30,067 nucleotides of DNA from 1162T-S-0a-05 sp050299435 (GCA_050299435.1 JBNKVX010000043.1:1-30067); one strand, 5' to 3'; shown: positions 7,761-16,764, counted from the stretch's first letter. Numbers and translations are program-made. Notes: generated by a model not told the origin, from the letters alone.

Positions 7761-9745
7761 GTGTTTAGATCCACCAGGTTGTGAGTGAAGTTATTTTGTT
7801 GTAAAGGTGGTTCACCCGGAATAAAAAGTATGTCTTCAACTTCGAGCCCGCTATTTTGCATTTGCTCTCGTAATGCATCGAATTCACTTTTTAATCTTTT
7901 CTTTGTTTCTTCTTTTTGAGCCCAAAATCGTGTATTGACACCTTCGTGTAGATAACTGACTTCGCTGGCGAACCAGCCTGCTTCTTCAGTTTCAAATTGC
8001 ATAAATACTTTCCATTGCTTACTTAAATGGCGTTTTTTTCTTTCATCTTTTTCCTTGTCTTCTTTCTCGCGGTCCTTCACGTACCTTTCTTGAAAATAAA
8101 GTGTTATGGGGTAGATATTGTCATTAACCTTGAAGTGCAATTCCAGCGCACTGTGAAACTGATTTGCGGAATCACCGAGCTGTGATAGCAGGCTTCGTAA
8201 TTGCAGTGTCTGTATGCGCGCCAGGCTCGCTGTCGTTTGTTGTTTTAGTTCATTGATCAAATCTTTTTTAAGGGATTCCCTACTTTGATTTAAATTGGGT
8301 TTGAGCCCTAGCAATTGCAACAAAATGACGATGGGGTCCTTCAGCGTAGGTTTCACTGCATTTTCAGTTACTGTACCTGTACCCGTATTTAATAAGTTCT
8401 GTAATCGTAGAAGAAGTACCTTGTTGTCTTCTTCAATTGTTTTTGATTCGAGTTGAGCAAGACTCTGCTGTTGGCTCGCCGGCTCAGAAATATTCGCATT
8501 TCTATTGCTCTGGCTGAGGGGAGTCGCAGCTGAATTGTTTATTGGCCTAAGTATCTGCTGCTCGCTTGTGAGTTGAAGCTTGTTTGGTCGCGTTGAAGCT
8601 TCTGAATTGCCTGGATTCTGAAGCGTTTTGGGCTTGATCTCTTGTTGTGCTATTTGCTTGCTGATTTTTTGTAATTGGTTTTCAAGAAAAGTACCGCTGT
8701 GCTTAATAAGAAATTGCAGGACTTGAGGCGATAGAATTTGTGTGTTGCCCCTTAATTGCGTATTAAACAGTTTAGGCGTCACGGTAGTATTTTGTAGGAG
8801 GATATTACTTGATTTGCTTTCATGAGTATTAAGGGGATTAGAATTTTGTGAAATTTTATTCTCTGCTTTTTCGCCAGCCGTGATGGGTTCCATCACTTTA
8901 GCACTCAACACTTTTAAGTGTTCTATGATTTTGGGATGTAAACCAGTTTTAGTCGACATCTCGAATTGTGTATTGAGTTGAGAATTTTTAACTACATCAT
9001 TCAAGGCGTGATTGATTCTCAGCAAATTCGCCATTAAATGATTTTTTCCGGCGCTTAGGGGTAGGTGTTGCCGTAAACTTTTATGCAGTTCTTGCTCACT
9101 GTTCTTTAAAAGCGCCAGCAAAGGTGAATTTTGATTGGCCGTAAGATGGCTTTCTGTCTTTGCTGTTGTTGGTTTGAGAGTTGGGTCGGTTGTCGTTGTG
9201 TTACCCGCTTGATGGTTATTGCTCGTTTGAAAGGTATTGGTATTACCGGCATTTTGATTGCGTGAGGTGCCCTTGCTGTACATATTTGTTTGTGCAGGAT
9301 TTTTGACAATCGCGCTAAGTTCTCCGTCGGGTCTTACGCGAAATGAGAGTTGATCTCCAACAGAGAAGATGCGTTCACTTAAGAGATTGAGCTTGTTAGC
9401 CACGATTTTTATTTCCAGCAAATACAAAGGCTTTTGTGTTTGAATTAGCCTTTGAAGGAGTTTGGCGCGCGCTTGAAGTCCCGCGAGTTGCTGTGACTTT
9501 TCTCCTGTCTTACTTGCCTCGCCCTGAGGGGGGCTAGCTACAGTTTTTTTAAGCGCTTCAATTTCTCGATTGAGTCGCGCAAGTAAGGTGTTTTGCGTAT
9601 TCTGATCTACGCGGAGGGTTTTTTGAACCGCGGCATGGAAAATTGCGTCTTCTCTGGCAGACAAACCCTTTAGCGCGTTTTGCAAGGTTTCCTGGGTCTG
9701 CATATGTGCGCCGAGTAAGGTGCTCAGCTGAGATTGAATGTCCAT
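7757..9745 (-). CDS. fliK: flagellar hook-length control protein FliK
   Basis: FliK measures hook length and triggers the switch from hook to filament export. The 662-residue product has the expected layout. There is a helical N-terminus, then a long low-complexity centre (about 150-480) rich in Asn, Gln, Thr and Ser, and a compact C-terminal domain (about 520-650) with the hydrophobic pattern of the FliK C-domain, including a QFETEEAGWF segment. A charged Lys/Glu/Asp run interrupts this domain near residue 570. The product is longer than enterobacterial FliK, but the central region is known to vary. No other flagellar operon genes appear except the overlapping FlhB-tail gene. The ATG at 9745 is preceded by only weak ribosome-site sequence. 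I found no clear sigma-28 or sigma-54 promoter upstream. Confidence 0.85.
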   Translation of the reverse strand: MDIQSQLSTLLGAHMQTQETLQNALKGLSAREDAIFHAAVQKTLRVDQNTQNTLLARLNREIEALKKTVASPPQGEASKTGEKSQQLAGLQARAKLLQRLIQTQKPLYLLEIKIVANKLNLLSERIFSVGDQLSFRVRPDGELSAIVKNPAQTNMYSKGTSRNQNAGNTNTFQTSNNHQAGNTTTTDPTLKPTTAKTESHLTANQNSPLLALLKNSEQELHKSLRQHLPLSAGKNHLMANLLRINHALNDVVKNSQLNTQFEMSTKTGLHPKIIEHLKVLSAKVMEPITAGEKAENKISQNSNPLNTHESKSSNILLQNTTVTPKLFNTQLRGNTQILSPQVLQFLIKHSGTFLENQLQKISKQIAQQEIKPKTLQNPGNSEASTRPNKLQLTSEQQILRPINNSAATPLSQSNRNANISEPASQQQSLAQLESKTIEEDNKVLLLRLQNLLNTGTGTVTENAVKPTLKDPIVILLQLLGLKPNLNQSRESLKKDLINELKQQTTASLARIQTLQLRSLLSQLGDSANQFHSALELHFKVNDNIYPITLYFQERYVKDREKEDKEKDERKKRHLSKQWKVFMQFETEEAGWFASEVSYLHEGVNTRFWAQKEETKKRLKSEFDALREQMQNSGLEVEDILFIPGEPPLQQNNFTHNLVDLNT

Positions 9746-9841
9746 AGACTTAATTTAGGCGAAATACTCGTACTTTTCCTGTAAATACAGCCTTATGCAA
9801 TTGTAGGGGCTTGGGCTACCGGTCTTTATTCGAGAATGCGC

Positions 9842-9847
9842 TATAAT
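9842..9847 (+). promoter_or_regulatory. candidate -10 element for the ccmA-G operon
   Basis: A perfect TATAAT lies 39 bases before the ccmA start in the 140-base gap between divergent fliK and ccmA. No convincing -35 hexamer sits 16-18 bases upstream and there is no extended -10 TG, so if used it may need an activator. Confidence 0.4.
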
Positions 9848-9885
9848 GGCCGTTTTTTTATACCCGCTTTTCAGAGAGAGTAGCA

Positions 9886-10560
9886 TTGCAACTATATCTA
9901 AAAGAATTGAGCTGTGAACGCGACGAACGTCAATTGTTTTGCGAATTAAATGCAGTTTTCTCAGAGGGTGAGATCATTCAAATTGCCGGTGAAAATGGCG
10001 CAGGTAAAACCACATTGCTGCGAATGATCTGCGGGCTTACTCAACAATTTGAAGGAGAACTTGTCTGGAAGTTATCAAATGATGACAACGTTCCACCTAC
10101 AGAAGCAAACGACTACGCTTTTCTCTCTTCACTCTTGTATCTGGGGCACAAACCCGGTTTAAACACATCGCTTACACCCATGGAAAATTTGCGTTGGTTT
10201 TTTGCTCTGAATGGTGCGCAATCACGGGCTCAGGCAGAGACGCTTGTTACCAATGAGATGATCAACGAGGCTTTAGAGAAAACTGGTGTGCTTCGCTACG
10301 CAGATGTGCCGTGTCGGTATCTTTCAGCTGGACAGCAACGGCGTGTATCACTGGCAAAAATCTATTGTTCTCAGGCTCCCCTTTGGGTTTTGGATGAGCC
10401 TTTTACTGCAATTGATAAGCAAGGCGTGTCCACTTTGGAAGAACAGTTTGTGAGACATAGTAAAGCGGGCGGCTTGATTATTCTGACCAGCCATCAGGTC
10501 CTGAATCTGGAAAACGTTCGTATTCTTGACCTGTCTAGTTTTGCCAGGAAGGTAGCATGA
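9886..10560 (+). CDS. ccmA: haem exporter ATPase subunit CcmA
   Basis: CcmA is the ATPase of the CcmABCD complex that releases haem-loaded CcmE during cytochrome c maturation. The 224 residues contain the Walker A motif GENGAGKT at 35-42, the ABC signature LSAGQQRR, the Walker B segment LWVLDEPFTAID and a switch-histidine segment ILTSHQ. The start is a TTG, supported by GAGAGAG at 9874-9880 with correct spacing and by the N-terminus matching the family beginning. It is the first gene of the ccm operon and overlaps ccmB by 4 bases (ATGA). Confidence 0.95.
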   Translation: MQLYLKELSCERDERQLFCELNAVFSEGEIIQIAGENGAGKTTLLRMICGLTQQFEGELVWKLSNDDNVPPTEANDYAFLSSLLYLGHKPGLNTSLTPMENLRWFFALNGAQSRAQAETLVTNEMINEALEKTGVLRYADVPCRYLSAGQQRRVSLAKIYCSQAPLWVLDEPFTAIDKQGVSTLEEQFVRHSKAGGLIILTSHQVLNLENVRILDLSSFARKVA

Positions 10561-11246
10561 TCCAACTTCCAACTTTATCTCAACTGTTCAAAGCGAGTCT
10601 GCGTCGAGAGCTGACTATCGGTTTTCGAAATCGAGGTGACATTGCAAACCCATTGATTTTCTTCCTGAGTATGCTGGTCTTTGTTCCCTTGGGTATCAGT
10701 CCTGACTCTGAGGTTCTCGCTGGGATAGCACCCGGTATAATCTGGATTATTGCGCTCTTGGCGACCCTGCTTTCACTGGATCGGCTATTTCTGGTTGACT
10801 ATGAAGATGGAAGTCTGGAGCAAATGGTTCTGAGTGGACAGCCTCTGTTTTTACAGGTGCTGGCGAAAATTATTGTGCATTGGCTAATGACCGGGCTGCC
10901 ATTGACCTTGCTCTCTCCTGTGCTCGCACATTTGATGTTTTTGTCGGCAGATGCATATTGGGCTTTGGTTTTATCACTTATGCTGGGAACTGCCGCCTTG
11001 AGTTTGGTTGGAGCGATTGGCGCAGCCTTAACAGTAGCTCTGCGACGAGGCGGGCTGTTATTATCTCTGATCGTCATGCCGCTCTATGTGCCCGCCCTGA
11101 TTCTTGGTGCGGGCATTGTGCAATATGCGGTGGAAGGAATGGCGTATAAGAGTCATCTCGCCTTGCTCTGTGCGTACTCGTTGCTGTGCGTCATGCTGGC
11201 GCCCCTCGCGGCAGCCGCGGCATTGCGTGTGAGTTTGGATGACTGA
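10557..11246 (+). CDS. ccmB: haem exporter membrane subunit CcmB
   Basis: CcmB is the membrane partner of CcmA. The 229-residue product has the usual family length and about six hydrophobic segments, and the N-terminal block with RRELTIGFRNRGDIANPLIF is typical of CcmB. The ATG overlaps the ccmA stop in an ATGA junction. A 21-base gap follows, containing the ribosome site for ccmC. Confidence 0.95.
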   Translation: MIQLPTLSQLFKASLRRELTIGFRNRGDIANPLIFFLSMLVFVPLGISPDSEVLAGIAPGIIWIIALLATLLSLDRLFLVDYEDGSLEQMVLSGQPLFLQVLAKIIVHWLMTGLPLTLLSPVLAHLMFLSADAYWALVLSLMLGTAALSLVGAIGAALTVALRRGGLLLSLIVMPLYVPALILGAGIVQYAVEGMAYKSHLALLCAYSLLCVMLAPLAAAAALRVSLDD

Positions 11247-11253
11247 ATATAAT

Positions 11254-11270
11254 AAGAGGAGTTAAATGTG
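11254..11270 (+). promoter_or_regulatory. ribosome site and ATGTG dual start before ccmC
   Basis: AAGAGGAG at 11254-11261 precedes the string ATGTG at 11266-11270. The ATG opens a 74-codon frame with no recognisable product, whereas the overlapping GTG two bases later opens ccmC. Spacing is about 4 bases to the ATG and 6 to the GTG. The GTG is the real ccmC start because that frame alone encodes the CcmC protein. Confidence 0.7.
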
Positions 11271-12008
11271 GCTTGGCAGTGGTTTAACAGACTCGGATCT
11301 CCGAGATGGTTTTATGAAAAGACTGCAATTTGGGAGAAGTGTTTGGCCTTTCTTGCAGTTTTTTTATTGGTTGTTGGAGCTGTTTGGGGTCTGGGTTTCT
11401 CGCCCGCTGACGGATTACAAGGTAACAGCGTGCGAATCATGTATCTTCATGTTCCAAGCGCAATCATTTCGATGGCGGGTTACTATGTGATGGCTATATG
11501 TGGTGCGATAGGCCTAATCTGGCGTATGAAATTGTCCTTCATGTCCATGAAAAGTGCTGCGCACATCGGCGCAGTATTCACCGCAGTTGCGCTTTTTACT
11601 GGTTCACTTTGGGGCAAGCCTACATGGGGAACCTTTTGGGAGTGGGATGCTCGAATGACTTCCACATTAATCTTACTGCTTCTTTATCTGGGTGTATTGG
11701 GATTGCAATCGGCTTACAGTAATCAAGATACTGCGGATAAAACCAGCGCAATACTTGCACTTGTTGGCTGTGTGAATATTCCTGTTATTTATCTTTCTGT
11801 ATATATCTGGAATACCTTGCACCAGGGCGCCAGTATAAAAATTGTTGGGGAATCAAGTATCCATCCGAGCATAGCTTATCCCCTGATAATTATGATATTT
11901 GCCTTTTATGTTGCTTTCGCGTGGCTGTTAATTGCGCATATTCGCGCAGAAATTTTAATTCGCGAAAAGAAAACCGTTTGGGTTCAGGATTTAATTAAAG
12001 AGGCTTAA
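11268..12008 (+). CDS. ccmC: haem transporter/chaperone-loading protein CcmC
   Basis: CcmC binds haem at the periplasmic face of the inner membrane and is needed to attach it to CcmE. The 246 residues carry the tryptophan-rich WWD motif at about 120-129 (WGTFWEWDAR) and the two conserved haem-ligand histidines, H61 in YLHVP and H185 in NTLHQG. About six membrane segments are evident. Translation begins at a GTG at 11268, overlapped by an out-of-frame ATG. ccmD follows after 2 bases. Confidence 0.96.
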   Translation: MAWQWFNRLGSPRWFYEKTAIWEKCLAFLAVFLLVVGAVWGLGFSPADGLQGNSVRIMYLHVPSAIISMAGYYVMAICGAIGLIWRMKLSFMSMKSAAHIGAVFTAVALFTGSLWGKPTWGTFWEWDARMTSTLILLLLYLGVLGLQSAYSNQDTADKTSAILALVGCVNIPVIYLSVYIWNTLHQGASIKIVGESSIHPSIAYPLIIMIFAFYVAFAWLLIAHIRAEILIREKKTVWVQDLIKEA

Positions 12009-12010
12009 AA

Positions 12011-12196
12011 ATGGAAATCACATTTCAGTTTGCTAGTTTAAGCGATTTTATATCAATGCATGGGCATGGCATTTATGTTTGGCTTTGCTATTTTGCTGGT
12101 CTCATTGCTTTTTGTTGGTTAGCACTCTGCCCGAAATTCAAAATGAAATCCTTTATTCGTATTCAGCGAGCCATATTCTCTCGTCAACATAGTTAA
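12011..12196 (+). CDS. ccmD: small haem-exporter subunit CcmD
   Basis: CcmD is a small membrane protein that stabilises the CcmABC-CcmE complex. The 61-residue product has a short polar start with a HGHGIYVW segment, one membrane helix at about 21-41 and a basic tail. This layout is typical of CcmD even though the family is poorly conserved in sequence. Position between ccmC (2-base gap) and ccmE (11-base gap) makes the assignment secure. Confidence 0.92.
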   Translation: MEITFQFASLSDFISMHGHGIYVWLCYFAGLIAFCWLALCPKFKMKSFIRIQRAIFSRQHS

Positions 12197-12207
12197 TAGG
12201 AGTATCC

Positions 12208-12684
12208 ATGCACCCCATACGAAAGCGCAGACTTTGGATAGTGTTATTTATTGCGCTGGGTAGCTCGGCCGTTTTCGGTCTGGTTATTTATGCTTTGAAT
12301 GAAAATTTAAATTATTTTTATCCGCCGTCGAAAATGGCTGAAGCACCGGTGGGGCGGGCAATTCGAGCAGGGGGTTGTGTATTGCCTGGCAGTGTTGTGC
12401 ACGCGAAGGATCAGTTAAAAGTGGATTTTGTGATAACAGATGGCCAAGCAGAATTGCCTGTTACCTATAACAAAATTTTACCTGCGTTATTTGGTGAAGG
12501 TGAAGCGGCTGTGATGAAAGGTAAAATGAGAGCAGATGGTGTTTTTGAAGCAACTCAAGTTCTTGCAAAGCACGATGAAAATTATACGCCCACTGAAGTT
12601 TCCAAATCAGTGAAAGCCAATACTGAACAAGTCGACCACAGCAAAGATGCTGAAATATGCAAGGGTTTAAACTATGGTACCTGA
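12208..12684 (+). CDS. ccmE: periplasmic haem chaperone CcmE
   Basis: CcmE binds haem covalently and carries it to the CcmF/H/I ligase. The 158-residue protein has an N-terminal membrane anchor (about 9-30) followed by the OB-fold domain. The haem-binding histidine is H122 in KHDENYTP, a perfect family motif. A cysteine (C57) stands where E. coli has methionine in the GGMVMPGS segment, and another cysteine (C153) lies near the C-terminus; their significance is unknown. AGGAG at 12198-12202 gives a good ribosome site. The gene overlaps ccmF by 11 bases. Confidence 0.96.
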   Translation: MHPIRKRRLWIVLFIALGSSAVFGLVIYALNENLNYFYPPSKMAEAPVGRAIRAGGCVLPGSVVHAKDQLKVDFVITDGQAELPVTYNKILPALFGEGEAAVMKGKMRADGVFEATQVLAKHDENYTPTEVSKSVKANTEQVDHSKDAEICKGLNYGT

Positions 12685-14686
12685 GTTTGGCCAGTTGGCC
12701 CTGATTATTGCGCTTTTGCTAGCCCTTTGTTTGTCTTTTTTTCCGATGGCAGGCAGTTTTAACGGCAAATTAGTTTGGATGGGATCTTCTCGTTCTTTGG
12801 TGGCTGGGTTGTTTGTTTTCGTGGCCACAGCTTTCGCAATTCTTTCATACAGTTTTTATGTGGATGATTTTTCTGTTGCCTATGTGGCCAATCATTCACA
12901 ACTTCAATTGCCGGTTTACTACAAAATCACTGCAGTTTGGGGCGGGCACGAAGGCTCGCTTTTATTGTGGATGCTGATGTTGTCGGGTTGGACTCTGGCG
13001 GTGAGTTTATTTAGTAACAAATTGCCCATCGATATGCTTGCGCGCGTTCTTTCAGTGATGGGCATGATTGCAGTTGGCTTTTTATCTTTCACATTATTTA
13101 CTTCTAATCCTTTTGCAAGGCTTCTACCAAATGTACCCAGAGATGGCGGTGATTTAAATCCGCTATTGCAGGATCCTGGTTTTATTTATCACCCACCCAT
13201 GTTGTATATGGGCTATGTGGGTTTTTCCGTTGTTTTTGCTTTTGCTATTTCAGCTTTGCTTTCGGGTCGTATAGACAGCACCTGGGCGCGATGGGCTCGA
13301 CCCTGGACTAATTTGGCTTGGTGTTTTCTTACCGTGGGTATTGCGCTCGGGAGTTGGTGGGCTTACTACGAATTGGGCTGGGGGGGTTGGTGGTTCTGGG
13401 ATCCGGTAGAAAATGCTTCGTTTATGCCCTGGTTAGTTGGAACGGCGTTAATTCATTCTTTGGCGATGACGGAAAAACGCGGCGTATTTAAAAACTGGAC
13501 TTTGCTTCTGGCAATTACCGCTTTTTCATTAAGTTTACTTGGGACATTTCTTGTGCGTTCTGGCTTGTTGGTCTCAGTTCATTCATTTGCTTCAAATCCA
13601 GATCGCGGTATTTTTATTCTGGTATTTTTAATGATTGTTATTGGCTCATCGCTTACTTTGTACGCAATCAGAGCGCCTTCTGTTAAAAGTGAAGCAGGGT
13701 TTGATTTGTTTTCTCGTGAAGCATTTCTACTGGCAAACTCGATTGTCTTTGTGGTGGCGATGAGTATTGTTTTATTGGGTACTTTATTTCCCCTAATTCG
13801 AGAATTGTTAAACCTTAGTCCAATTTCAGTAGGTGAACCCTTCTTTAATTTTTCTTTTCTTAAGTTAATGGCATTTATCGCAGTGATTATTGGCATTGGC
13901 TCAATGTTAAATTTCAAAAATACCCAGCTTGGAAAAATTAAATGGGTGTTAATTGTTCCAGCGCTAATCAGCTTCTGGTTGGGAACTTTTATACCTGGTC
14001 TGTTCGAGGGGCCATATAAAATCTCCGCAGCAATTTCAATTATGTTGGGGTCCTGGGTGATTCTTTCAATGTTGGCAAATGCCTGGAGCAAAACGCGCAA
14101 CGCGCCGAGTTTCTGGCTTGGCTTGGGACGCTTGCCACGAAGTTATTGGGGAATGCTAACTGCACATATTGGTTTTGGAATCTGTGTATTAGGTGCGACA
14201 CTAAATACTATCTATAGTGATCAACGCGATGTACGTGTTGAAGTGGGTGAAGCAATTATCGCGGCCGGTTACGAGTACGAATTGGCTTACGTGACTCAGG
14301 TTAAAGGCCCGAATTATCGTTCAGTGTTGGCGGAAGTTGTTGTTCGAAAAGCGGGTAAGGAACTTGCGAGACTCAAACCGGAACAGCGTTATTATTCTAA
14401 TGGCCAACCGATGACCGAAGCTTCAATTGATGCGGGATTTTTTAGAGATATCTACGTAGCGTTGGGTAATAAGGTTGATGACAATGCCTGGGCAATTCGG
14501 ATTCACTTCAAACCTTTCGTTCGTTGGATATGGCTTGGGGCAATCTTTATGGCGATTGGTGGTTTTGTCGCTATTACCGATAAACGATATAAAATTAAAA
14601 AACGTCTTTCAGAAACTGAAAAGGTGACCACGACAGTAGACGAAGAAAAAAGAATCGATAAAGCGGGAGAGGGCGCTCCTGTATGA
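12674..14686 (+). CDS. ccmF: cytochrome c haem ligase subunit CcmF
   Basis: CcmF, with CcmH and CcmI, receives haem from CcmE and attaches it to apocytochrome c. The 670 residues are mostly membrane-spanning. The WWD motif lies at about 236-249 (WGGWWFWDPVENAS). The histidines H173 (YHPPM), H261 and H303 fall at the same positions as the haem-ligand histidines of E. coli CcmF. The start ATG lies inside the ccmE end and the stop overlaps the ccmG start in an ATGA junction, so translation of the three genes is probably coupled. Confidence 0.97.
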   Translation: MVPEFGQLALIIALLLALCLSFFPMAGSFNGKLVWMGSSRSLVAGLFVFVATAFAILSYSFYVDDFSVAYVANHSQLQLPVYYKITAVWGGHEGSLLLWMLMLSGWTLAVSLFSNKLPIDMLARVLSVMGMIAVGFLSFTLFTSNPFARLLPNVPRDGGDLNPLLQDPGFIYHPPMLYMGYVGFSVVFAFAISALLSGRIDSTWARWARPWTNLAWCFLTVGIALGSWWAYYELGWGGWWFWDPVENASFMPWLVGTALIHSLAMTEKRGVFKNWTLLLAITAFSLSLLGTFLVRSGLLVSVHSFASNPDRGIFILVFLMIVIGSSLTLYAIRAPSVKSEAGFDLFSREAFLLANSIVFVVAMSIVLLGTLFPLIRELLNLSPISVGEPFFNFSFLKLMAFIAVIIGIGSMLNFKNTQLGKIKWVLIVPALISFWLGTFIPGLFEGPYKISAAISIMLGSWVILSMLANAWSKTRNAPSFWLGLGRLPRSYWGMLTAHIGFGICVLGATLNTIYSDQRDVRVEVGEAIIAAGYEYELAYVTQVKGPNYRSVLAEVVVRKAGKELARLKPEQRYYSNGQPMTEASIDAGFFRDIYVALGNKVDDNAWAIRIHFKPFVRWIWLGAIFMAIGGFVAITDKRYKIKKRLSETEKVTTTVDEEKRIDKAGEGAPV

Positions 14687-15228
14687 GTCGATTAAAGCTT
14701 TTTATTCCATTGATTATCTTGTTGGTGATTACGCCAATGTTTTTAGTCTTATTGATGGATGAGGATAGAGATCCTAATTTGCTGCCTTCTGTCTTGGTAG
14801 GCCGAACCTTGCCTGATTTCTCCTTGGCGACTTTGGAAGAGCCTGAAAAATTTTATACGCGTGAAGATATTCTCGGTGAAACATTTTTATTAAATGTTTG
14901 GGCTACCTGGTGTCCATCTTGTAAATATGAGCATCCATATCTTTTGCAGCTTGCCGAGCAAGGAATTAATATTTATGGTCTGGATTATCGCGATGATGCT
15001 GATTTGGCAAAAAAATGGCTGACCGACTTGGGTAATCCTTACAAGCTGAATTTTTTTGATCCGGATGGACAGCTGGTTTTGGATCTCGGTGTTTACGGTG
15101 CCCCAGAGACATTTTTGGTGGATGCAAAAGGAAAAATTCTTTACCGGCACATCGGTGTCGTTAATGAGAAAGTTTGGTTAGAAGTGTTAAAACCGCTTTA
15201 CTACCCAGCAGGCTTTAAACCTCAGTAA
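14683..15228 (+). CDS. ccmG: thiol:disulfide oxidoreductase CcmG (DsbE)
   Basis: CcmG is a membrane-anchored thioredoxin-like protein that helps keep apocytochrome c haem-binding cysteines reduced. The 181 residues have an N-terminal anchor (about 5-25), the active site WCPSC with C77 and C80, and a cis-proline region in YGAPETFLVD. It is the last gene of the first ccm block. The expected next gene, ccmH, is found 5.5 kb downstream. Confidence 0.95.
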   Translation: MSRLKLFIPLIILLVITPMFLVLLMDEDRDPNLLPSVLVGRTLPDFSLATLEEPEKFYTREDILGETFLLNVWATWCPSCKYEHPYLLQLAEQGINIYGLDYRDDADLAKKWLTDLGNPYKLNFFDPDGQLVLDLGVYGAPETFLVDAKGKILYRHIGVVNEKVWLEVLKPLYYPAGFKPQ

Positions 15229-15268
15229 TATTTTTCATTTCGGGTGTGTTTGGGAAGGTTTTGTGACC

Positions 15269-16764
15269 ATGAAAAAATATCAAGCATACTTAATTTTCCT
15301 ACTCCTCTTTATATCGCTAAAGTCATTGGCGCAATATGTTGACCTTAGGAAATTGCCTGAAAATGCACAATCGAGGTTGATCGAGCAATTCCTTGTAGCG
15401 TTAAACAGCAATAACCCGGATCAACGTATAAATTTTATAAGCGAAAATTTTGAAGAAAGTTTTCTAAATCAGTTTCCTATGTCGGATCATCTGGGTTTTC
15501 TCGATGAAGTTAGCCGTCAGCAAGGAAAGCTCGTGTTTTATAGCTTGCGTCAGTATGAAGAACCGCGTCCTTCGACACAGTTGACTGTGATTGTGAAATC
15601 TGCGCGCACAGAGCTTTGGTCAGCATTTCAGTTTTATTTTACAGATCACCCAGCCCCTAAAATAGTCGGCATCCGGGCGCTTCCGGCTAGGCCGCCTTTA
15701 TCTGAAGGTGAAAACACCAAACTCAACGAAAAGCAGGTGGTGCATGAATTGAAGGTCTACGTTGATCGTATGGCTAAAAAAGATGTGTTTTCAGGGGCTG
15801 TATTGTTGGCAAAAGGGGAGAAAGTTTTATATTCCGATGCAAAAGGTGAGGCAAGCAAACGTTTTTCCGTAAAGAATAACCTGCAAACTAAATTTAATTT
15901 GGGCTCCATGAATAAAATGTTTACTGCAATTGCTGTAATGCAGCTGGTTGAACAAAAAAAACTTTCTTTGGAAGATACCTTAGATCAGTTTCTGGATGAA
16001 ACCTGGTTAGCTAAAGCGGTCAGTCGCGAGATTAAAATTAAGCATCTTTTGACACACTCTTCTGGTTTGGGAAATTATTTCAACGAGCTTTTTATGCAAA
16101 GCTCTAAGCTCAGGTTTCGAGATTTAAGTGATTATAAACCTCTAATTCAAAATGAGAGTTTACAGTTTGAGCCTGGAAGTCGATATGCGTATAGCAATAC
16201 CGGAATGTTTCTTTTGGGTGTGGTGATAGAACAGGTCTCTGGCGAAGACTATTTTGATTACATCCAGAAACACATTTATGACCAGGCAGGCATGCTTAAC
16301 TCTGGCAGCTATGAGATGGATAAACCTGTACCTAATTTGGCCATAGGTTATTTGCCAGATGGAGAAGATTTAAAAGGGTGGCGTAATAATCTCTACCTGC
16401 ACGTTGTAAAAGGTGGNNNNNNNNNNGTCCCGCAGGAGGAGGCTTTTCTACGGTAGAGGATCTGCATAGATTTGCAGTTGCATTAAATAACAATATTTTA
16501 TTAAAAGCATCAACCAAAGAAATATTGCTTAGTGCCAAACCAGAATTAAGTGCGCAAAATTACGGTTTTGGCTTTGGTGTTTTGGGATCCTCGGAAAACA
16601 GAATAGTTGGCCATGATGGCGGGTTTGATGGTATTAGTTCCAATTTGGATATTTATTTAGATCGCGGATATATTGCAGTTGTATTGTCGAATTATAGTGA
16701 GGGATCGCGACCCATTGAGAGCAAGATTCGTCAACTTTTAGCAAATTTACCCATTTCCAAGTAG
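15269..16764 (+). CDS. secreted serine hydrolase, beta-lactamase/class C-like fold (contains assembly gap)
   Basis: The protein begins with a signal peptide (about 1-21, cleavage near SLA-QY), then a 130-residue region with no recognised domain, then a serine beta-lactamase-like domain. The catalytic set is complete: S213-M-N-K216, the tyrosine motif Y308-S-N, and a C-terminal HDGG as the third box. Such enzymes are peptidases, esterases or penicillin-binding-like proteins; resistance function should not be assumed. Ten N at 16417-16426 break the frame: the part after the gap is in another frame and continues as PAGGGFSTVEDL to the stop at 16764. The ATG at 15269 is preferred to an in-frame GTG at 15263 because GGGAAGG at 15252-15258 fits it. 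aguA starts 7 bases after the stop. Confidence 0.85.
16417..16426. other. assembly gap, 10 N
   Basis: Ten consecutive undetermined bases lie inside the serine hydrolase gene. The size is likely a placeholder. The flanking coding frames agree only if the true gap is 2, 5, 8 or 11 bases, and so on, or if the flanks overlap by one base. Confidence 0.98.

Noticed and set aside
7757..9745. Low-complexity Asn/Gln/Thr-rich centre of fliK as a prion-like or repeat element
   Set aside because: FliK central regions are normally disordered and compositionally biased, and I see no ordered tandem repeat.
9746..9885. Sigma-28 or sigma-54 promoter for fliK on the minus strand
   Set aside because: The reverse strand has only loose partial matches (such as GGCCATTATAG) without a properly spaced partner box.
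13579..14100. A 173-codon minus-strand frame inside ccmF
   Set aside because: It is antisense to a strongly conserved membrane protein gene and its translation shows no domain or plausible ribosome site.
15269..16764. Calling the serine hydrolase a pseudogene
   Set aside because: The frame change coincides exactly with the N run and all catalytic boxes are intact, so an assembly gap explains it better.
15269..16764. Calling the serine hydrolase an antibiotic-resistance beta-lactamase
   Set aside because: The SxxK, YxN and HxG boxes are shared by many peptidases and esterases, and nothing here points to beta-lactam hydrolysis.
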